A DNA stretch of 64,000 nt, taken from Streptomyces sp. NBC_00539 (GTDB lineage Bacteria; Actinomycetota; Actinomycetes; Streptomycetales; Streptomycetaceae). A model generated the notes under the pieces. The model saw only the letters and a list, made by a program, of their open reading frames with translations, was not told the DNA's origin and made no database searches. This document shows, piece after piece, positions 18,050 to 27,605 of this stretch (positions are counted from its first letter, which is position 1; each line of letters starts with the position of its first letter). Position numbers and translations under genes: made by a program. The DNA lies in assembly GCF_036346105.1 (NCBI RefSeq), contig NZ_CP107811.1:310001-374000 (forward strand). Direction: 5' to 3'.

Positions 18050-21000
18050 TCAGTCGGGTGCGCGGAGGCCCCAGCGGCGCCGAGGCTTCTCCTTGGTTGC
18101 CCTGAACAGTCGGCCGCTCAGCAGCTTCGCGGCCGTCGCGTCGCCCGCCGCTGCGGCCCGCCTGTACCACTGTTCGGCCTCCGCCTTGTGCCCGCTGTGG
18201 AAGAGCAGGTACCCCATGTTGACCATGGAGGTGACATCACCGGCGTCACCCGCGCGCCGCAGCCACGGCTCGGCCTCGCGCCACCTGGCGAGCTCGCAGA
18301 GCAGGCCCCCGAGCGGTCCCATGGCCCCGACCTCCCCGCCCTCGGCGGCCCGCCGCAGCCACTGTTCGGCCTCCGGGACCCGGCCGGTGCGCCCGAGCAG
18401 GAGCCCGAGGTTGACCATCGAGCCCGGGTCTCCCGCGTCGCTCGCGCGCCGCAGCCATGGTTCGGCCTCGCGCAGCCTCCCGGCCTCGCACAACTTGCTG
18501 GCCAGGGCGGAAACGGCAAGCAGGTGTCCGGATTCGGCGGCCCGGCGGTACCACTGCTCGGCCTCTGCGGGCCGCCCGGTGTTCTCCATGAGTACGCCGA
18601 GGTCGTACTGGGCGCGGTCGAATCCGGCGTCCACCGCGCGCCGGTAGGCGTCCTCCGCCTCCCGCGTCCGGCCCGCGGTGTAGAGGAGCGTTCCGAGGTT
18701 GCTCATCGCGCTCGCGCTACCGGCGTCGGCCGCCTGCCGCAGGAACGGTTCTGCTTCCTGTGCCCGGCCGCTGTCGTATAGGAGGACGCCGAGGGTGCCG
18801 GCGGCCCGTGGGTGGCCCGCCCGTACGGCCTGGCGTAGCCGGAGTTCGGCTTCCTCCGCCCGCCCGGTGTTCTCCAGGAGGACCCCGAATTCGTAGAGGG
18901 CGGTGCTGTCGCCCGCCTCGGCGGCCTTGCGCAGCCACGGCTCCGCCTGGGATCCGCGGCCCGTCCTGATCAGCTGCTCGCCGAGCAGGCTCATGGCGGT
19001 GACGTCGCCGGTGCGGGCGGACCGCTCCAGCCAGGGTTCGGCCTCGTCGGCCCGCCCCCGGCTGAGCAGGGCGCCGGCCAGGAGCACGATGGCCGTGGGC
19101 TGGCCGGTCTCGGCGGCGCGCCGCAGCCATGGTTCGGCCTCATCCATCCGGTCCGCCTGCTCCAGCAGACGCCCGAGGTGGATCATCGCGGGTACGTGGC
19201 CCGCCTCGGCTTCCGCCCGGTAGGCACGTTCGAGGTGGTCCTTCGCGTCGGGTCCGCCGGGTCCGCCGGGTCCGCCGGGATCAAATCCTTCGCGTCCGGC
19301 ACGTCCGTCGGTGGCCGTCTCCGCGCGCCGCCGGGCGGCCATGATGCGCACGTCTGCGGCCTCATCGCCCCGGCCGAGGCGTTCCAGCAGGTCGGCGAGG
19401 AGTGCGTATCCGCCCAGGAGGTCGGCGGTGTACTCCTGCGGGTTCCCTTTCGCCAGATCACGAAAAACGAGGACGGCCCCGGCCGCCGCGACGAGTCCGT
19501 CACGGAGATCGGTGTCCAGGACGGACCTGACGAACGCGTACGCCCACTGGGCGCGCGCCAGCTCCGGGAGGTGGGATCCGGGTTCGGCTGCGTTCGACTG
19601 GCCGCCCGATTCCTTCCCGCTCGGCCCCCCGCCCGATTCCCCGCTCAGCTCCTCTGCCAGCTCCAGGGCCCAGCGCGAGTAGTCCAGGGCGTCCTCGCGC
19701 CGGTCGGCCTGCGCGAGGAACCCGGCGTGGTTGCGCAACGCCGAGACCAGGCCCGCCCGGTACCCGCCGGGGTTCTGGTCGGCCAGTTTGTCCCAGGCCG
19801 CGATCGCCTGCCGGGACCGCTCCAGGGCTTCTTCGCGGAGCCCGAACGTCCACAGGTGTCCGGTGTGCGTGGCCAGGGCACTGGCTAGGTCCGGCAGATG
19901 GCTTCCCGGATTGGTCTCAGCCAGTTCCGTCAAGTGCTCGACCGCCACCGCGGAACGGGCCACCGCCTCCACCAAGTCGCCCGCTGCGGCATCCAGGAGC
20001 GACTGGTTCAGCGACAGACGTGCCTCCATGGGGCGGGTGACGGCGTGGTCGACCTCGCCCAGGCCACGGAACTGCTCCGTGGCACGGCGGTAGTAGTTGC
20101 GCGCCTCCTCGTACCGCCCCTCCTCGGACAGCAGGGTGGCGTGGTTGGCCAACGTCATGCCCGTGGAGAGCGACTGGACGCGGGGGAACGGAATGGATTC
20201 GGGCAGCGACGATCCGATCAACTCGACGGAGCGGGCGGAACACTCCAGGGCCTCGCGCCGCCGTCCGGCCTTCGCCAGCCGGTTGGCGTGGTTGCCCAGT
20301 GCCTCCGCGAGCAGCACCGTGTGGGCGTCGGGGTCGGCCCGCACCAGGGTCTCGTAGAGGTCCACGGCCTGCCGGGACCTCTCCATGGCCTCCTCGTGCT
20401 TCCCGGCGTGCGCCAGGGCGACCGCCAGCGCGGACAACGCCCCGGCCCGGTCCCGTGCCGGGGCGGCAGGGTGACTGTGGAGGTCCACGGTCCGCCGCGC
20501 GTACGTGAGGGCCTCCGACCACCGCCCCGCGCGGCCCAGGCGCAGTACGAGGTGCCGGTACAGCCCGGCCCGTCCGGCATCGGAGGCGCCGGGTTCGACG
20601 AGGGCGGCCAAGCGTACGGCGACGGCGGCCAGGCCGGTGTCGAGGTCCACGTGCGGCATGCCGCCCAGCCTCCGGAACGCGGCCCGTTCGACGGCTTCGA
20701 GGACTTCCCTGTCGGTCCCGTCGATGGCGCTGATGGCCACCAGGGCGGCGCTGCCCGCGTCGAGCGCGACGTCGGGGTGGTCCCGCAGCAGGGGGTGCAG
20801 GACCTGTTCGGCGAGGTGCGGCCACCGATCGGCCGCCGACGCCAGGAGGGTCACGGCGCGCGGGGCGACGGCGGCGGCGCCGGGCGCCGTCAGCAGTGCC
20901 TTCGGGACCCCCGTCGCCCACGCGTCGGCGCGGTAGCCGGTGACCGTGTGCCCGGGCACGGTCAGTGCCAGGAAGTCCTCGGCCAGCCGGTCGGGGTAGA

Positions 21001-22240
21001 GCGGTTCGAGTACGGTGCGCGGGTCCAGCGGCGGGTAGACGCGGGCGTGGTCGCGCAGGAGGGTCCGCAGGGTCCCGGGTACGTCGGCCACGCCCGCTCG
21101 TTCCAGCGCCGTCGCGGCCGCCTCCCAGGTGGAGGCTCCGGTCAGGGTGGCGACGAACGCGACGCTCGCCATGTCGTCCGGTGAGGTCCGGAAGTCCAGG
21201 CCCGCCGCGCCGTTCTCGTACAGCCTCCGCCAGTTCTCGTGCTCCCGCTCCAACAGGTAGGCCGACATCCCGGCCGGGTCGCGAGGGGCCGTTCGCCCGT
21301 GGACGTGAGCGTCCACGGTGACGAGGGCTGCCATGTGCACGGTGAGCGTGAGTCCGAATGCGGGGTCCGCCAGCGACACCGTGGAGGGGGCCGATGCCGC
21401 GTCTGGTCGCCCGTACAGTTCCGCGAACTCGGTGCGCGCGGTCGCGAACATGCGCTCCCGGTCTCCCGGTTCCACCGCCAGTGGCGCCAGCTCGTACTCG
21501 GAGGCATCCGCCCGTCCACCGATCATGGACTTCACCGCCGGCCACGCGTGCGGCGTACGGGCCATCAGCAGGACCCGTACCGGAACCCGCTCCCCTTGGT
21601 CGCCGCCGCGCGGGCCACCGTCGAACATGCTGTTGGCGAACAGCCAGGCCAGGTCCCGCAGGGGCCACCGGTCGGCGTAGTCCACCAGGACGAGCAGCCC
21701 GCGGAGGTGGCCGGCGCGGGCGTCGTGGCTGCCCGCGGACTCGGGCAGGACCGTACCGCCGTGCCGGACGACGATCGTCTTCCAACCCTGGCGGACGGAC
21801 CGCGCGGCGAAGTGATCGGCCAGCCGGGTCTTGCCCCGGCCGCCCGGGCCGTGCAGCCAACGGACGGCCAGGGCGCGGCCGCCGTGCCCGGTGCTACGGG
21901 CTCCGGTAGCGCTGTGGCTGCCCGCGCCCGGGCCGCGCCACCGGATCAACTCGTCCACTTCGCCCCCGCGTCCGGTGAACGGCACGACCGCGTTGCCCGC
22001 GTTGAGCAGTCGGCTGGGCTGCTCGATCCAGGCCGGGTCGGGATCGCCGTCCGGCGGCTCGTGCTCGGCGAGTACGTACACGGGCCGGCCGTCACCGTGG
22101 ATGTGGACGTCCGCGTTGATCGCCCCGTACGCGAAGCCGTCGAAGGCGTAGACGTTCTGGACGATCCTGGCGCCCTCGGCGCCGCCGCCCCGGAATGCCT
22201 CTGCGGGCTCCTCTCCACCGGGCGACCGGGGCACCGTCAT
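18050..22240 (-). CDS. STAND/NLR-like NTPase with TPR and Sel1-like repeats
   Basis: 1396 residues. Near the N-terminus (about 26-49) is IVQNVYAFDGFAYGAINADV followed by HIHGDG, a short Gly/His motif also found in the partner protein. Then come a P-loop NTPase with Walker A GPGGRGKTR (131-139) and Walker B LLVLVDYAD (182-190), an all-helical NTPase module, TPR-like helices (about 600-930; GRWSEALTYARRTVDL, GKHEEAMERSRQAVDL), and eleven full plus one partial 32-residue repeats (1011-1380). This is a signal-transduction NTPase in which the repeats sense a ligand and the NTPase oligomerises. Start and stop overlap as ATGA with the upstream small gene, so both are made together. The likely role is phage defence or another conflict response; the trigger is unknown. 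Confidence 0.8.
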   Translation of the reverse strand: MTVPRSPGGEEPAEAFRGGGAEGARIVQNVYAFDGFAYGAINADVHIHGDGRPVYVLAEHEPPDGDPDPAWIEQPSRLLNAGNAVVPFTGRGGEVDELIRWRGPGAGSHSATGARSTGHGGRALAVRWLHGPGGRGKTRLADHFAARSVRQGWKTIVVRHGGTVLPESAGSHDARAGHLRGLLVLVDYADRWPLRDLAWLFANSMFDGGPRGGDQGERVPVRVLLMARTPHAWPAVKSMIGGRADASEYELAPLAVEPGDRERMFATARTEFAELYGRPDAASAPSTVSLADPAFGLTLTVHMAALVTVDAHVHGRTAPRDPAGMSAYLLEREHENWRRLYENGAAGLDFRTSPDDMASVAFVATLTGASTWEAAATALERAGVADVPGTLRTLLRDHARVYPPLDPRTVLEPLYPDRLAEDFLALTVPGHTVTGYRADAWATGVPKALLTAPGAAAVAPRAVTLLASAADRWPHLAEQVLHPLLRDHPDVALDAGSAALVAISAIDGTDREVLEAVERAAFRRLGGMPHVDLDTGLAAVAVRLAALVEPGASDAGRAGLYRHLVLRLGRAGRWSEALTYARRTVDLHSHPAAPARDRAGALSALAVALAHAGKHEEAMERSRQAVDLYETLVRADPDAHTVLLAEALGNHANRLAKAGRRREALECSARSVELIGSSLPESIPFPRVQSLSTGMTLANHATLLSEEGRYEEARNYYRRATEQFRGLGEVDHAVTRPMEARLSLNQSLLDAAAGDLVEAVARSAVAVEHLTELAETNPGSHLPDLASALATHTGHLWTFGLREEALERSRQAIAAWDKLADQNPGGYRAGLVSALRNHAGFLAQADRREDALDYSRWALELAEELSGESGGGPSGKESGGQSNAAEPGSHLPELARAQWAYAFVRSVLDTDLRDGLVAAAGAVLVFRDLAKGNPQEYTADLLGGYALLADLLERLGRGDEAADVRIMAARRRAETATDGRAGREGFDPGGPGGPGGPDAKDHLERAYRAEAEAGHVPAMIHLGRLLEQADRMDEAEPWLRRAAETGQPTAIVLLAGALLSRGRADEAEPWLERSARTGDVTAMSLLGEQLIRTGRGSQAEPWLRKAAEAGDSTALYEFGVLLENTGRAEEAELRLRQAVRAGHPRAAGTLGVLLYDSGRAQEAEPFLRQAADAGSASAMSNLGTLLYTAGRTREAEDAYRRAVDAGFDRAQYDLGVLMENTGRPAEAEQWYRRAAESGHLLAVSALASKLCEAGRLREAEPWLRRASDAGDPGSMVNLGLLLGRTGRVPEAEQWLRRAAEGGEVGAMGPLGGLLCELARWREAEPWLRRAGDAGDVTSMVNMGYLLFHSGHKAEAEQWYRRAAAAGDATAAKLLSGRLFRATKEKPRRRWGLRAPD
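18101..19210 (-). repeat. 96-bp coding repeats (32-residue Sel1/TPR-like units)
   Basis: Eleven complete units and part of a twelfth follow one another without gaps. The consensus is roughly AxAGDxxAMxxLGxLLxxxG, then RxxEAEPWLRRA. The period of 32 residues is shorter than classical TPR (34) or Sel1 (36). Units differ enough in DNA to be read reliably, yet the array could expand or contract by recombination. Confidence 0.8.
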
Positions 22241-22692
22241 GCCCCGGTCTCCGACGACGGGAGCGCGCCGAGACCGGGCGGGGCGGCAGGAGCGTGGTTG
22301 TGGATGCTGCCTCCGATCACGCCCTGCGCCGTCGAGTTCGGGGCGCTCGCCGTGATGTGCTGGGTGGTGGTCGTCGTCGCCTGCGGGTGTTCGCGCCGCA
22401 TATCGGCCAGGAGCTGCTCCAGTTCGCCGCGGGCCGCCGGATCGGTCAGCAGCAGGTCGCGCAACCGGGTCTCCCACACCACCGCCACGCGCGCCCCGGC
22501 ATCGGGGGTCTCGGGCGGCGAGTCGGCGAGCTCCCGGGCCGAACGCTCCAACTCCGCCGCCATCCGTTCCTCGGCGCCCTCACGGCGCCAAAGCTGCGGG
22601 AGCCTGCGCGCGGCGCCCACCAGCCCGGTGGCCAACGCGGTGACGAGCACGGTGCCACCCTCGTGTGCCAGGCTCTCGATCACTTCCGACAT
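22237..22692 (-). CDS. Small helical partner of the NLR-like NTPase (Bell-like effector candidate)
   Basis: 151 residues from ATG 22692 with GAGGGGA before it. Residues 1-103 are helical: a first hydrophobic helix (GGTVLVTALATGLVGAA), then charged helices (EERMAAELERSARELA, RGELEQLLADMRRE). A Thr-rich hinge leads to SAPNSTAQGVIGGSIHNH (117-133). That motif aligns with the N-terminal motif of the NTPase at A-x-G-x-I-x-x-x-(I/V)-H-x-H. A roughly 100-residue helical domain with such a C-terminal motif next to an NLR is the layout of Bell-domain effectors triggered by amyloid templating. The membrane would be the target. Assignment is by architecture, not by search. Confidence 0.6.
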   Translation of the reverse strand: MSEVIESLAHEGGTVLVTALATGLVGAARRLPQLWRREGAEERMAAELERSARELADSPPETPDAGARVAVVWETRLRDLLLTDPAARGELEQLLADMRREHPQATTTTTQHITASAPNSTAQGVIGGSIHNHAPAAPPGLGALPSSETGA

Positions 22693-23013
22693 GGTCGGCT
22701 CCCCTCTTGCGCTCCTTCGACGGCGGCTCGAACAACCGCTCCACACCCAGACGCTACGAGCCGACGGCCGACGACGCAGGAAGATCACCGAACAGGCAGG
22801 TCACACGAGGGCGGAGCGACCGGACGGCGTGGGCTGTGAGGCTCCGTCCACGGCCGGAGCGGTCCGCTTCCTCGCCGCGTGGACGGACTGTCCTGGCGCT
22901 CGGTGTGTCAGCCCGGGCGGCGCCCTTCCCCGTGTGGTGCCATGAGGTGTCTCCCCCTCGGGCTCCGCGCCCCGCTAGGCCGCGGACCCGGGCGCCACCT
23001 CTTGGAGGAAAGC
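22693..23013. other. Divergent promoter region, NTPase pair and SDR
   Basis: 321 bases between divergent starts. GC-rich, without a distinct operator or hairpin. Promoters for both directions must lie here but no clear -10/-35 pair was found. Confidence 0.4.
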
Positions 23014-23904
23014 ATGCCGCAGCGCAATCCCTTGGCGGGCCGCACAGCCGTTGTCACGGGCGCTGCGCGCGGGCTGGGAGAGGGGCTGTGCAGGCAATTG
23101 GCGAAGCGGGGCATGCGGATCGCCTTGCTCGGGCGTGAGGCCGAAACGCTCGAACGGGTGGCGCGCTCGCTGCCGGTGGAGTCCCGCTGCTACGAGGCGG
23201 ACGTCACGGATGACGAGGTGATGGGCCGCACCGCCCTGCGTGTCTCCCGCGACATGGGAGACCCGGCGGTCGTCATCGCGAACGCGGGAGTCGCGGAAGG
23301 CGGACCGTTCGCGACGTCGGATCCGAAGACGTGGCGTCGTGTCATCGAGGTCAATCTCGTCGGCAGCGCCGTGACGGCACGGGTATTCCTTCCCGCGCTC
23401 CTGAGGTCGCGAGGCTATTTCCTCCAGGTGGCCTCGACAGCCGCCTTCGGGGCGGCTCCCATGATGAGCGCCTACTGCGCCTCGAAAGCGGGAGTGGAGT
23501 CCTTCGCCCAGTCGCTGCGTGCCGAACTCGGGTACCAGGGAGTGGGCGTGGGCATCGCCTATCTGCACTGGACGGACACCGACATGGTTCGCGACGTCGA
23601 CGCCCACGATGTCCTGCGCGAACTGCGTTCGCACATGCCCGCTCCGGCACGGAAGGTGTATTCGGTCGAGCAGGTGGCCGGGTGGCTGGTCAAGGCGGTG
23701 CACCACCGGGCGGCGACCGTGTACGCGCCGCCCTGGCTCCGGCTCGCGCAGCCCGTCCGCCCGGTGCTGCCCCTTCTTGTGGCGATGGCCTCGGCGAGAA
23801 CACTGCCCCGCGTCACACGCCACGGCTCCCTGCCCCCGACCGGGTTGCTCGGCGCCGGCGGCCTGGCCGACACCCAGGCCCACGGCCGGAGGAACGACCC
23901 CTGA
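23014..23904 (+). CDS. Short-chain dehydrogenase/reductase
   Basis: 296 residues. The cofactor site TGAARGLG, the NAG motif (ANAGVA), a Ser in QVASTA and the catalytic YCASK show a classical SDR that oxidises or reduces an alcohol/carbonyl with NAD(P). A C-terminal extension (about 230-296; WLRLAQPVRPVLPLLVAMAS) contains an amphipathic or membrane-touching helix as in SDRs acting on lipids or sterols. ATG 23014 with GGAGG six bases before. Stands alone; substrate unknown. Confidence 0.88.
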   Translation: MPQRNPLAGRTAVVTGAARGLGEGLCRQLAKRGMRIALLGREAETLERVARSLPVESRCYEADVTDDEVMGRTALRVSRDMGDPAVVIANAGVAEGGPFATSDPKTWRRVIEVNLVGSAVTARVFLPALLRSRGYFLQVASTAAFGAAPMMSAYCASKAGVESFAQSLRAELGYQGVGVGIAYLHWTDTDMVRDVDAHDVLRELRSHMPAPARKVYSVEQVAGWLVKAVHHRAATVYAPPWLRLAQPVRPVLPLLVAMASARTLPRVTRHGSLPPTGLLGAGGLADTQAHGRRNDP

Positions 23905-24093
23905 CCGGAACCGGGCCGGTGGATCAGGCCGGACGCAGAGCGATCCAGGGCACGGTGTCAGCGGGAGCGTCGGGCGCCTCGGGGAAGGTGGTCTGGATGA
24001 CAACCCGTACGGACTGGCAGGCATTTCGTGGTCCATCGGCCGGTCTCCCGTGTCGGGGGAAGTGGCAGATCTCGTCAGCACCACCTCACTGTC

Positions 24094-24663
24094 TCAATTC
24101 GCGTCGAACGACCAGAAGACGCCGACCTCGTCCGAGGACACCGCGATCAGACCCACGTCCATGACGTGCTCGGTGAAGGACCGACCACCTTCCAGACGGC
24201 CCACCAGGAAGTCGGGAGACGTTGACGTCCGGGCCAGGTCGGAGGAAGACCAGTAGCCCGCGCCGGGGCCGAACCGGGCGAGTACGGTGCGGGCGTCGGT
24301 CAACACGTCGTCGCGGTCGGCCCGGGACCGGAGAGGGTATGCCTCGAAGGACCACTCCTGGGTCAGCGAGGCGAGCAGCTCGACGGCCGCTCCTTCCGTG
24401 ATCGGGTGGACACCCGCACGGATGTCCTGCGCCACGAGTGTCCCGAAGGGGTACGAGGGATGCCCTGCCACGCGAACCGCCCGGTCGCATTGCCATTCCA
24501 TCACGCGCCAACCCCGCGGGTCGGTGACGCGACGCTCCAGGACGGCGAGGACGTCCTGAGTCCAGTCCTCGTGCAGGCGGGGCCCTGCCATCGCGAAGGT
24601 GTAGACGTCGTCGAGGAGCCGCACCAGTGCGGCTTCCCCGACGTTGCCGTCGAGAGGCTTCAT
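24094..24663 (-). CDS. Cytosolic protein of unknown function
   Basis: 189 residues from ATG 24663; an in-frame GTG at 24687 is an alternative. Soluble, Trp-rich (WTQDVLAVLERRV, WRVMEWQCDRAVRV, VGVFWSFDAN at the end). No signal peptide, no domain I can name. It follows the two membrane proteins (24768-27274) in the same direction after a 104-base gap, so it may be the last gene of their operon. Confidence 0.6.
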   Translation of the reverse strand: MKPLDGNVGEAALVRLLDDVYTFAMAGPRLHEDWTQDVLAVLERRVTDPRGWRVMEWQCDRAVRVAGHPSYPFGTLVAQDIRAGVHPITEGAAVELLASLTQEWSFEAYPLRSRADRDDVLTDARTVLARFGPGAGYWSSSDLARTSTSPDFLVGRLEGGRSFTEHVMDVGLIAVSSDEVGVFWSFDAN

Positions 24664-24767
24664 CGAGTTTCCGGAGTTGTCGGTCACGGCACCGGCACGA
24701 GCGTGTAGTTGATGCAGGACGGGATGAGACCGGAATCGTACTTGGGGACGTCGGCGACACAACACCG

Positions 24768-26258
24768 CTAGAGGCGTTCCTCGTCGTAATGGAAGCGCGG
24801 GCCCGAGTTCGGCTCTTCATAGTTCTCTTGGTGGGCCGGGGTCAGCATGTCGGTGCAGGGCCCCAGCAGGAACGGCTTGCCGTGGTCGGTCAGGGTGAAA
24901 TCGGCACGTTCGCCGCTCGGCATGGTGACGGTCACTTCCACCGTCATGCCGTAGGTGGCTTCCTGGGGCACGATGACGCGGCCGATGCCGTATGCACCTC
25001 GGCCGTCCGGGCGGGTCCGGCCGTCCAGGCCGGTCCGGCTGAAGGAGAACGTCTCGTCCGTGGCGAGCGGCATCGAGAGGCCGACACCCAGTCCGGGATG
25101 TCCACGCATGAGGGTGTGGGGAAGCAGATCCGGTGTGGTGCTGAGGCTATTGGCGTGGGCATGCGGGTTCACGCCGGAGCGCGCGCACGCGTAGCGGTAG
25201 CGCTGCTCGGCGTCGAGACGGACCGTTTCGAGCCGTACTCGTGCGTTCAGCACGGCCCCCTCCACGCCGGCGGGGCCCGTGATCACGAGTTGGAGTTCGT
25301 GATCACCGGCCGGAACGCCCCCGGCTCGGACCACGGAGTCGTACATGCGGTGACAGCCCATCCCACCGAGGCGTGCTTCGCCTCCGACGGCGGCCGCGGG
25401 GTCCAGCGGTCGGTCGGACTCCGCCTGCCAGCTCTCGGACGTCGGGAGCAGCGCGGCTACCGCGGAGACCCCGGCCTGAGGCGGTTGCGGGTCGCCGGCG
25501 CCACGGGACAGCGGCCGTTGCACTACCGACTCTTGGTCGGCGGAGGTGGCGAGGGGGGGCACCGGCGGTGCGAGGGTGAACGGCCGGCCGTCGTCGTCCA
25601 CCCGTACGGTGACCTGCTCGCCGTTCTCCTCCACGTCCAGTTCGAGCCACCAGGCGCAGGAGCAGGCCGCCGTCGTGACGGTGACCAGCCCCGTGGCCGT
25701 GCCGCCCGCCCGAACCGCGAGCGGGGCCTCCTGACGGGATCCGGCATCGTCCAGGGAGAGGCGGACGGGACGTACCGGCTTGCCGCGGGCCACGCTCACG
25801 GCGGCCAGCCGTTCGTCCTTCACCTGTCCCGCGCAGGCGACGTCGTCACCGCGGGGCACGGGGACGTCCGGCCCTCTGACCACGCGGATCCCCCGGACCA
25901 GGGCCGCGCGGGACGGGGACGCCCCGACGGAGTACGCGAGGGTCACCTGCCCGCGGGGCACGGCACGGGCTTCGGTGGCCCACTGGAAGAGGGGGACGCA
26001 GCCCAGCGCGTTGCGCATCAGCTCGGCCGGAGGCTGCCGGCCGGGCTCCGGGAGGGTGGCGGCCCAGGTGTCCTCGTTCCCCAGCAGCGGGGCACCGGTC
26101 GCGTACATCCCCGCGTCCGGCCGATCGGCGCCGTCCGGGGCGCGGGACGGTGAACGCAGCAGCGTAACGGTCAGGGCGGAGCACAGGGTGAGGACGAGTG
26201 CGGCGGTGGCCGTGGCGAGGACGGAACGGCGTCGGGCTCCCGACTTGTCCGGCGTCAT
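24768..26258 (-). CDS. Membrane-anchored external protein of unknown function
   Basis: 496 residues. One membrane helix at the N-terminus (SVLATATAALVLTLCSALTV after a basic start) puts about 460 residues outside. Two similar parts are seen: each has a Cys-containing strand, a segment of VTVRVDDDGRPFTLAPP or ADFTLTDHGKPFLLGPC type, and a preceding TVEVT/WWLELDV strand. This suggests an internal duplication of a beta domain. The same D-x-G-x-PF-x-L ending occurs in the upstream gene (VDRAGRPFVLAQG). The start overlaps the stop of that gene (ATGA), so they are coupled. Function unknown. Confidence 0.6.
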   Translation of the reverse strand: MTPDKSGARRRSVLATATAALVLTLCSALTVTLLRSPSRAPDGADRPDAGMYATGAPLLGNEDTWAATLPEPGRQPPAELMRNALGCVPLFQWATEARAVPRGQVTLAYSVGASPSRAALVRGIRVVRGPDVPVPRGDDVACAGQVKDERLAAVSVARGKPVRPVRLSLDDAGSRQEAPLAVRAGGTATGLVTVTTAACSCAWWLELDVEENGEQVTVRVDDDGRPFTLAPPVPPLATSADQESVVQRPLSRGAGDPQPPQAGVSAVAALLPTSESWQAESDRPLDPAAAVGGEARLGGMGCHRMYDSVVRAGGVPAGDHELQLVITGPAGVEGAVLNARVRLETVRLDAEQRYRYACARSGVNPHAHANSLSTTPDLLPHTLMRGHPGLGVGLSMPLATDETFSFSRTGLDGRTRPDGRGAYGIGRVIVPQEATYGMTVEVTVTMPSGERADFTLTDHGKPFLLGPCTDMLTPAHQENYEEPNSGPRFHYDEERL

Positions 26259-27274
26259 GCCGCGATCCACTTGTAGCCGACGCAGTGGAACCCCTGAGTC
26301 CAGTTGTCGGTCCCCTGGGCGAGGACGAACGGGCGCCCGGCCCTGTCCACGAGCAGGTGCTGCTGCTTGTCCCCTTGCGTGTAGGTGACGTCGAGCACGA
26401 ACTCGTAGGCGACGGAGGACGCGCCCGTCGCGTTGCCCGTTCTGACCTCGATGTCGAAGTAGGCCGGGTCCCCCTGTGCCGCTACCTGGACCTTGGTACT
26501 CGGGTACTGCGCCGTCAGGCGGCGTTCGGCGTCCTGCTCCATGGCCGGCCGCCAAGGGGTGGACAGGTCGAGGAGCACCCGGCTGACCTCGGAACTTCCC
26601 TGGGATCCGCCGCAGTAGAAGAGCGGGCCGGTGGGCGCGGGGCGCGTGCGCTCGATGCGGGCCCGGACGGAGGTGATGGTGGCGGGTGTCCGGGTGAAGT
26701 TCGTGACGATCAGACGGACCCGCATCATGCCCGCGTCGGTCCCGCCCTCGGTGACCATGCGGACGAGGGTCTCCTGGGCGTCGCCCAGGGGCACCGGCTC
26801 CCTGTCGTACGCCGAGCCGGGCGCGGACCGCACCAGGTGCCGGTCTTGCATCAGATCCCACCAGACCTCGGAGCCGGCCGTGATCCGCGGTGCGCCGGGC
26901 GGCGGTTCCCGTACCGACCAGATGTCGAGGTACGCCGAGACGACCGCGGCGACGACGGCGCTGAGCACCACCCCCGCGGCCGCGAGCCCCACTGTCCGCA
27001 ACCGCCTGGGCAGCCACCTTCCGGCCGGGCCGCCTTCCGGCTCCGGCGCTGGCTCCGGCTCCGACTCCGACTGCGACTCCGGCCCCGGCTCCGGCTCTTC
27101 GTGCGGGGCGGCGGCCTCGGCTCCGGGCTCTTCCCCGGCCTCCGCGTCGCGCCCGGCGTCCGGCGTGGCCTCGGCTTCCGGCCCGGGATCCGGTTCCGAG
27201 TCGGCGTCGAGCTCCTCGCCCTGCTCGCTTCCGGGCTCCGGCACCGGTTCCTGCTCACTGTGCGTCTGTGTCAC
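26255..27274 (-). CDS. Membrane-anchored external protein with acidic N-terminus
   Basis: 339 residues from GTG 27274, preceded by GGGGGAG. The first 80 residues are cytosolic and almost all Glu, Pro, Ser, Asp and Gly (repeats of the kind EPEPGPE). A basic patch (RWLPRRLRT) and one membrane helix (VGLAAAGVVLSAVVAAVVSA) follow, then an external domain of about 220 residues with strands LVRMVTEGG, MMRVRLIVTNFTR and the closing VDRAGRPFVLAQG, which resembles pieces of the next protein. It heads a two- or three-gene operon. An acidic, disordered inner tail could bind basic proteins. No family recognised. Confidence 0.6.
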   Translation of the reverse strand: MTQTHSEQEPVPEPGSEQGEELDADSEPDPGPEAEATPDAGRDAEAGEEPGAEAAAPHEEPEPGPESQSESEPEPAPEPEGGPAGRWLPRRLRTVGLAAAGVVLSAVVAAVVSAYLDIWSVREPPPGAPRITAGSEVWWDLMQDRHLVRSAPGSAYDREPVPLGDAQETLVRMVTEGGTDAGMMRVRLIVTNFTRTPATITSVRARIERTRPAPTGPLFYCGGSQGSSEVSRVLLDLSTPWRPAMEQDAERRLTAQYPSTKVQVAAQGDPAYFDIEVRTGNATGASSVAYEFVLDVTYTQGDKQQHLLVDRAGRPFVLAQGTDNWTQGFHCVGYKWIAA

Positions 27275-27605
27275 GGCTCCCCCAAGCCCTTCGCCCCGGT
27301 CACCCCGGGAATCGCCATGGTGCGGCACCCAAGGCCCAGAGTGGAGGCGAAATGCGGCCGATCCGGGAAAGGCCGGGGCTTCCCCGTAAGGGACCGCCGG
27401 CGCTACAGCCTGCGCACCCTGCGGGGGACTTCCGCCCTGGTGGGTGCAATTCAGCCGTCGCACCATCCCGGACCGGTCGCCTCTGCTCGGTGCGCTCGCC
27501 GGCGAGCGCGGAGGGGTCAGCCAAGCAACACCCCGAAGCGTGCAGGCACTTAGCCCCTCACCGACGCGACAGCGGTGACGCAGGAGGCCGGCCAACTCTC
27601 CAGAA

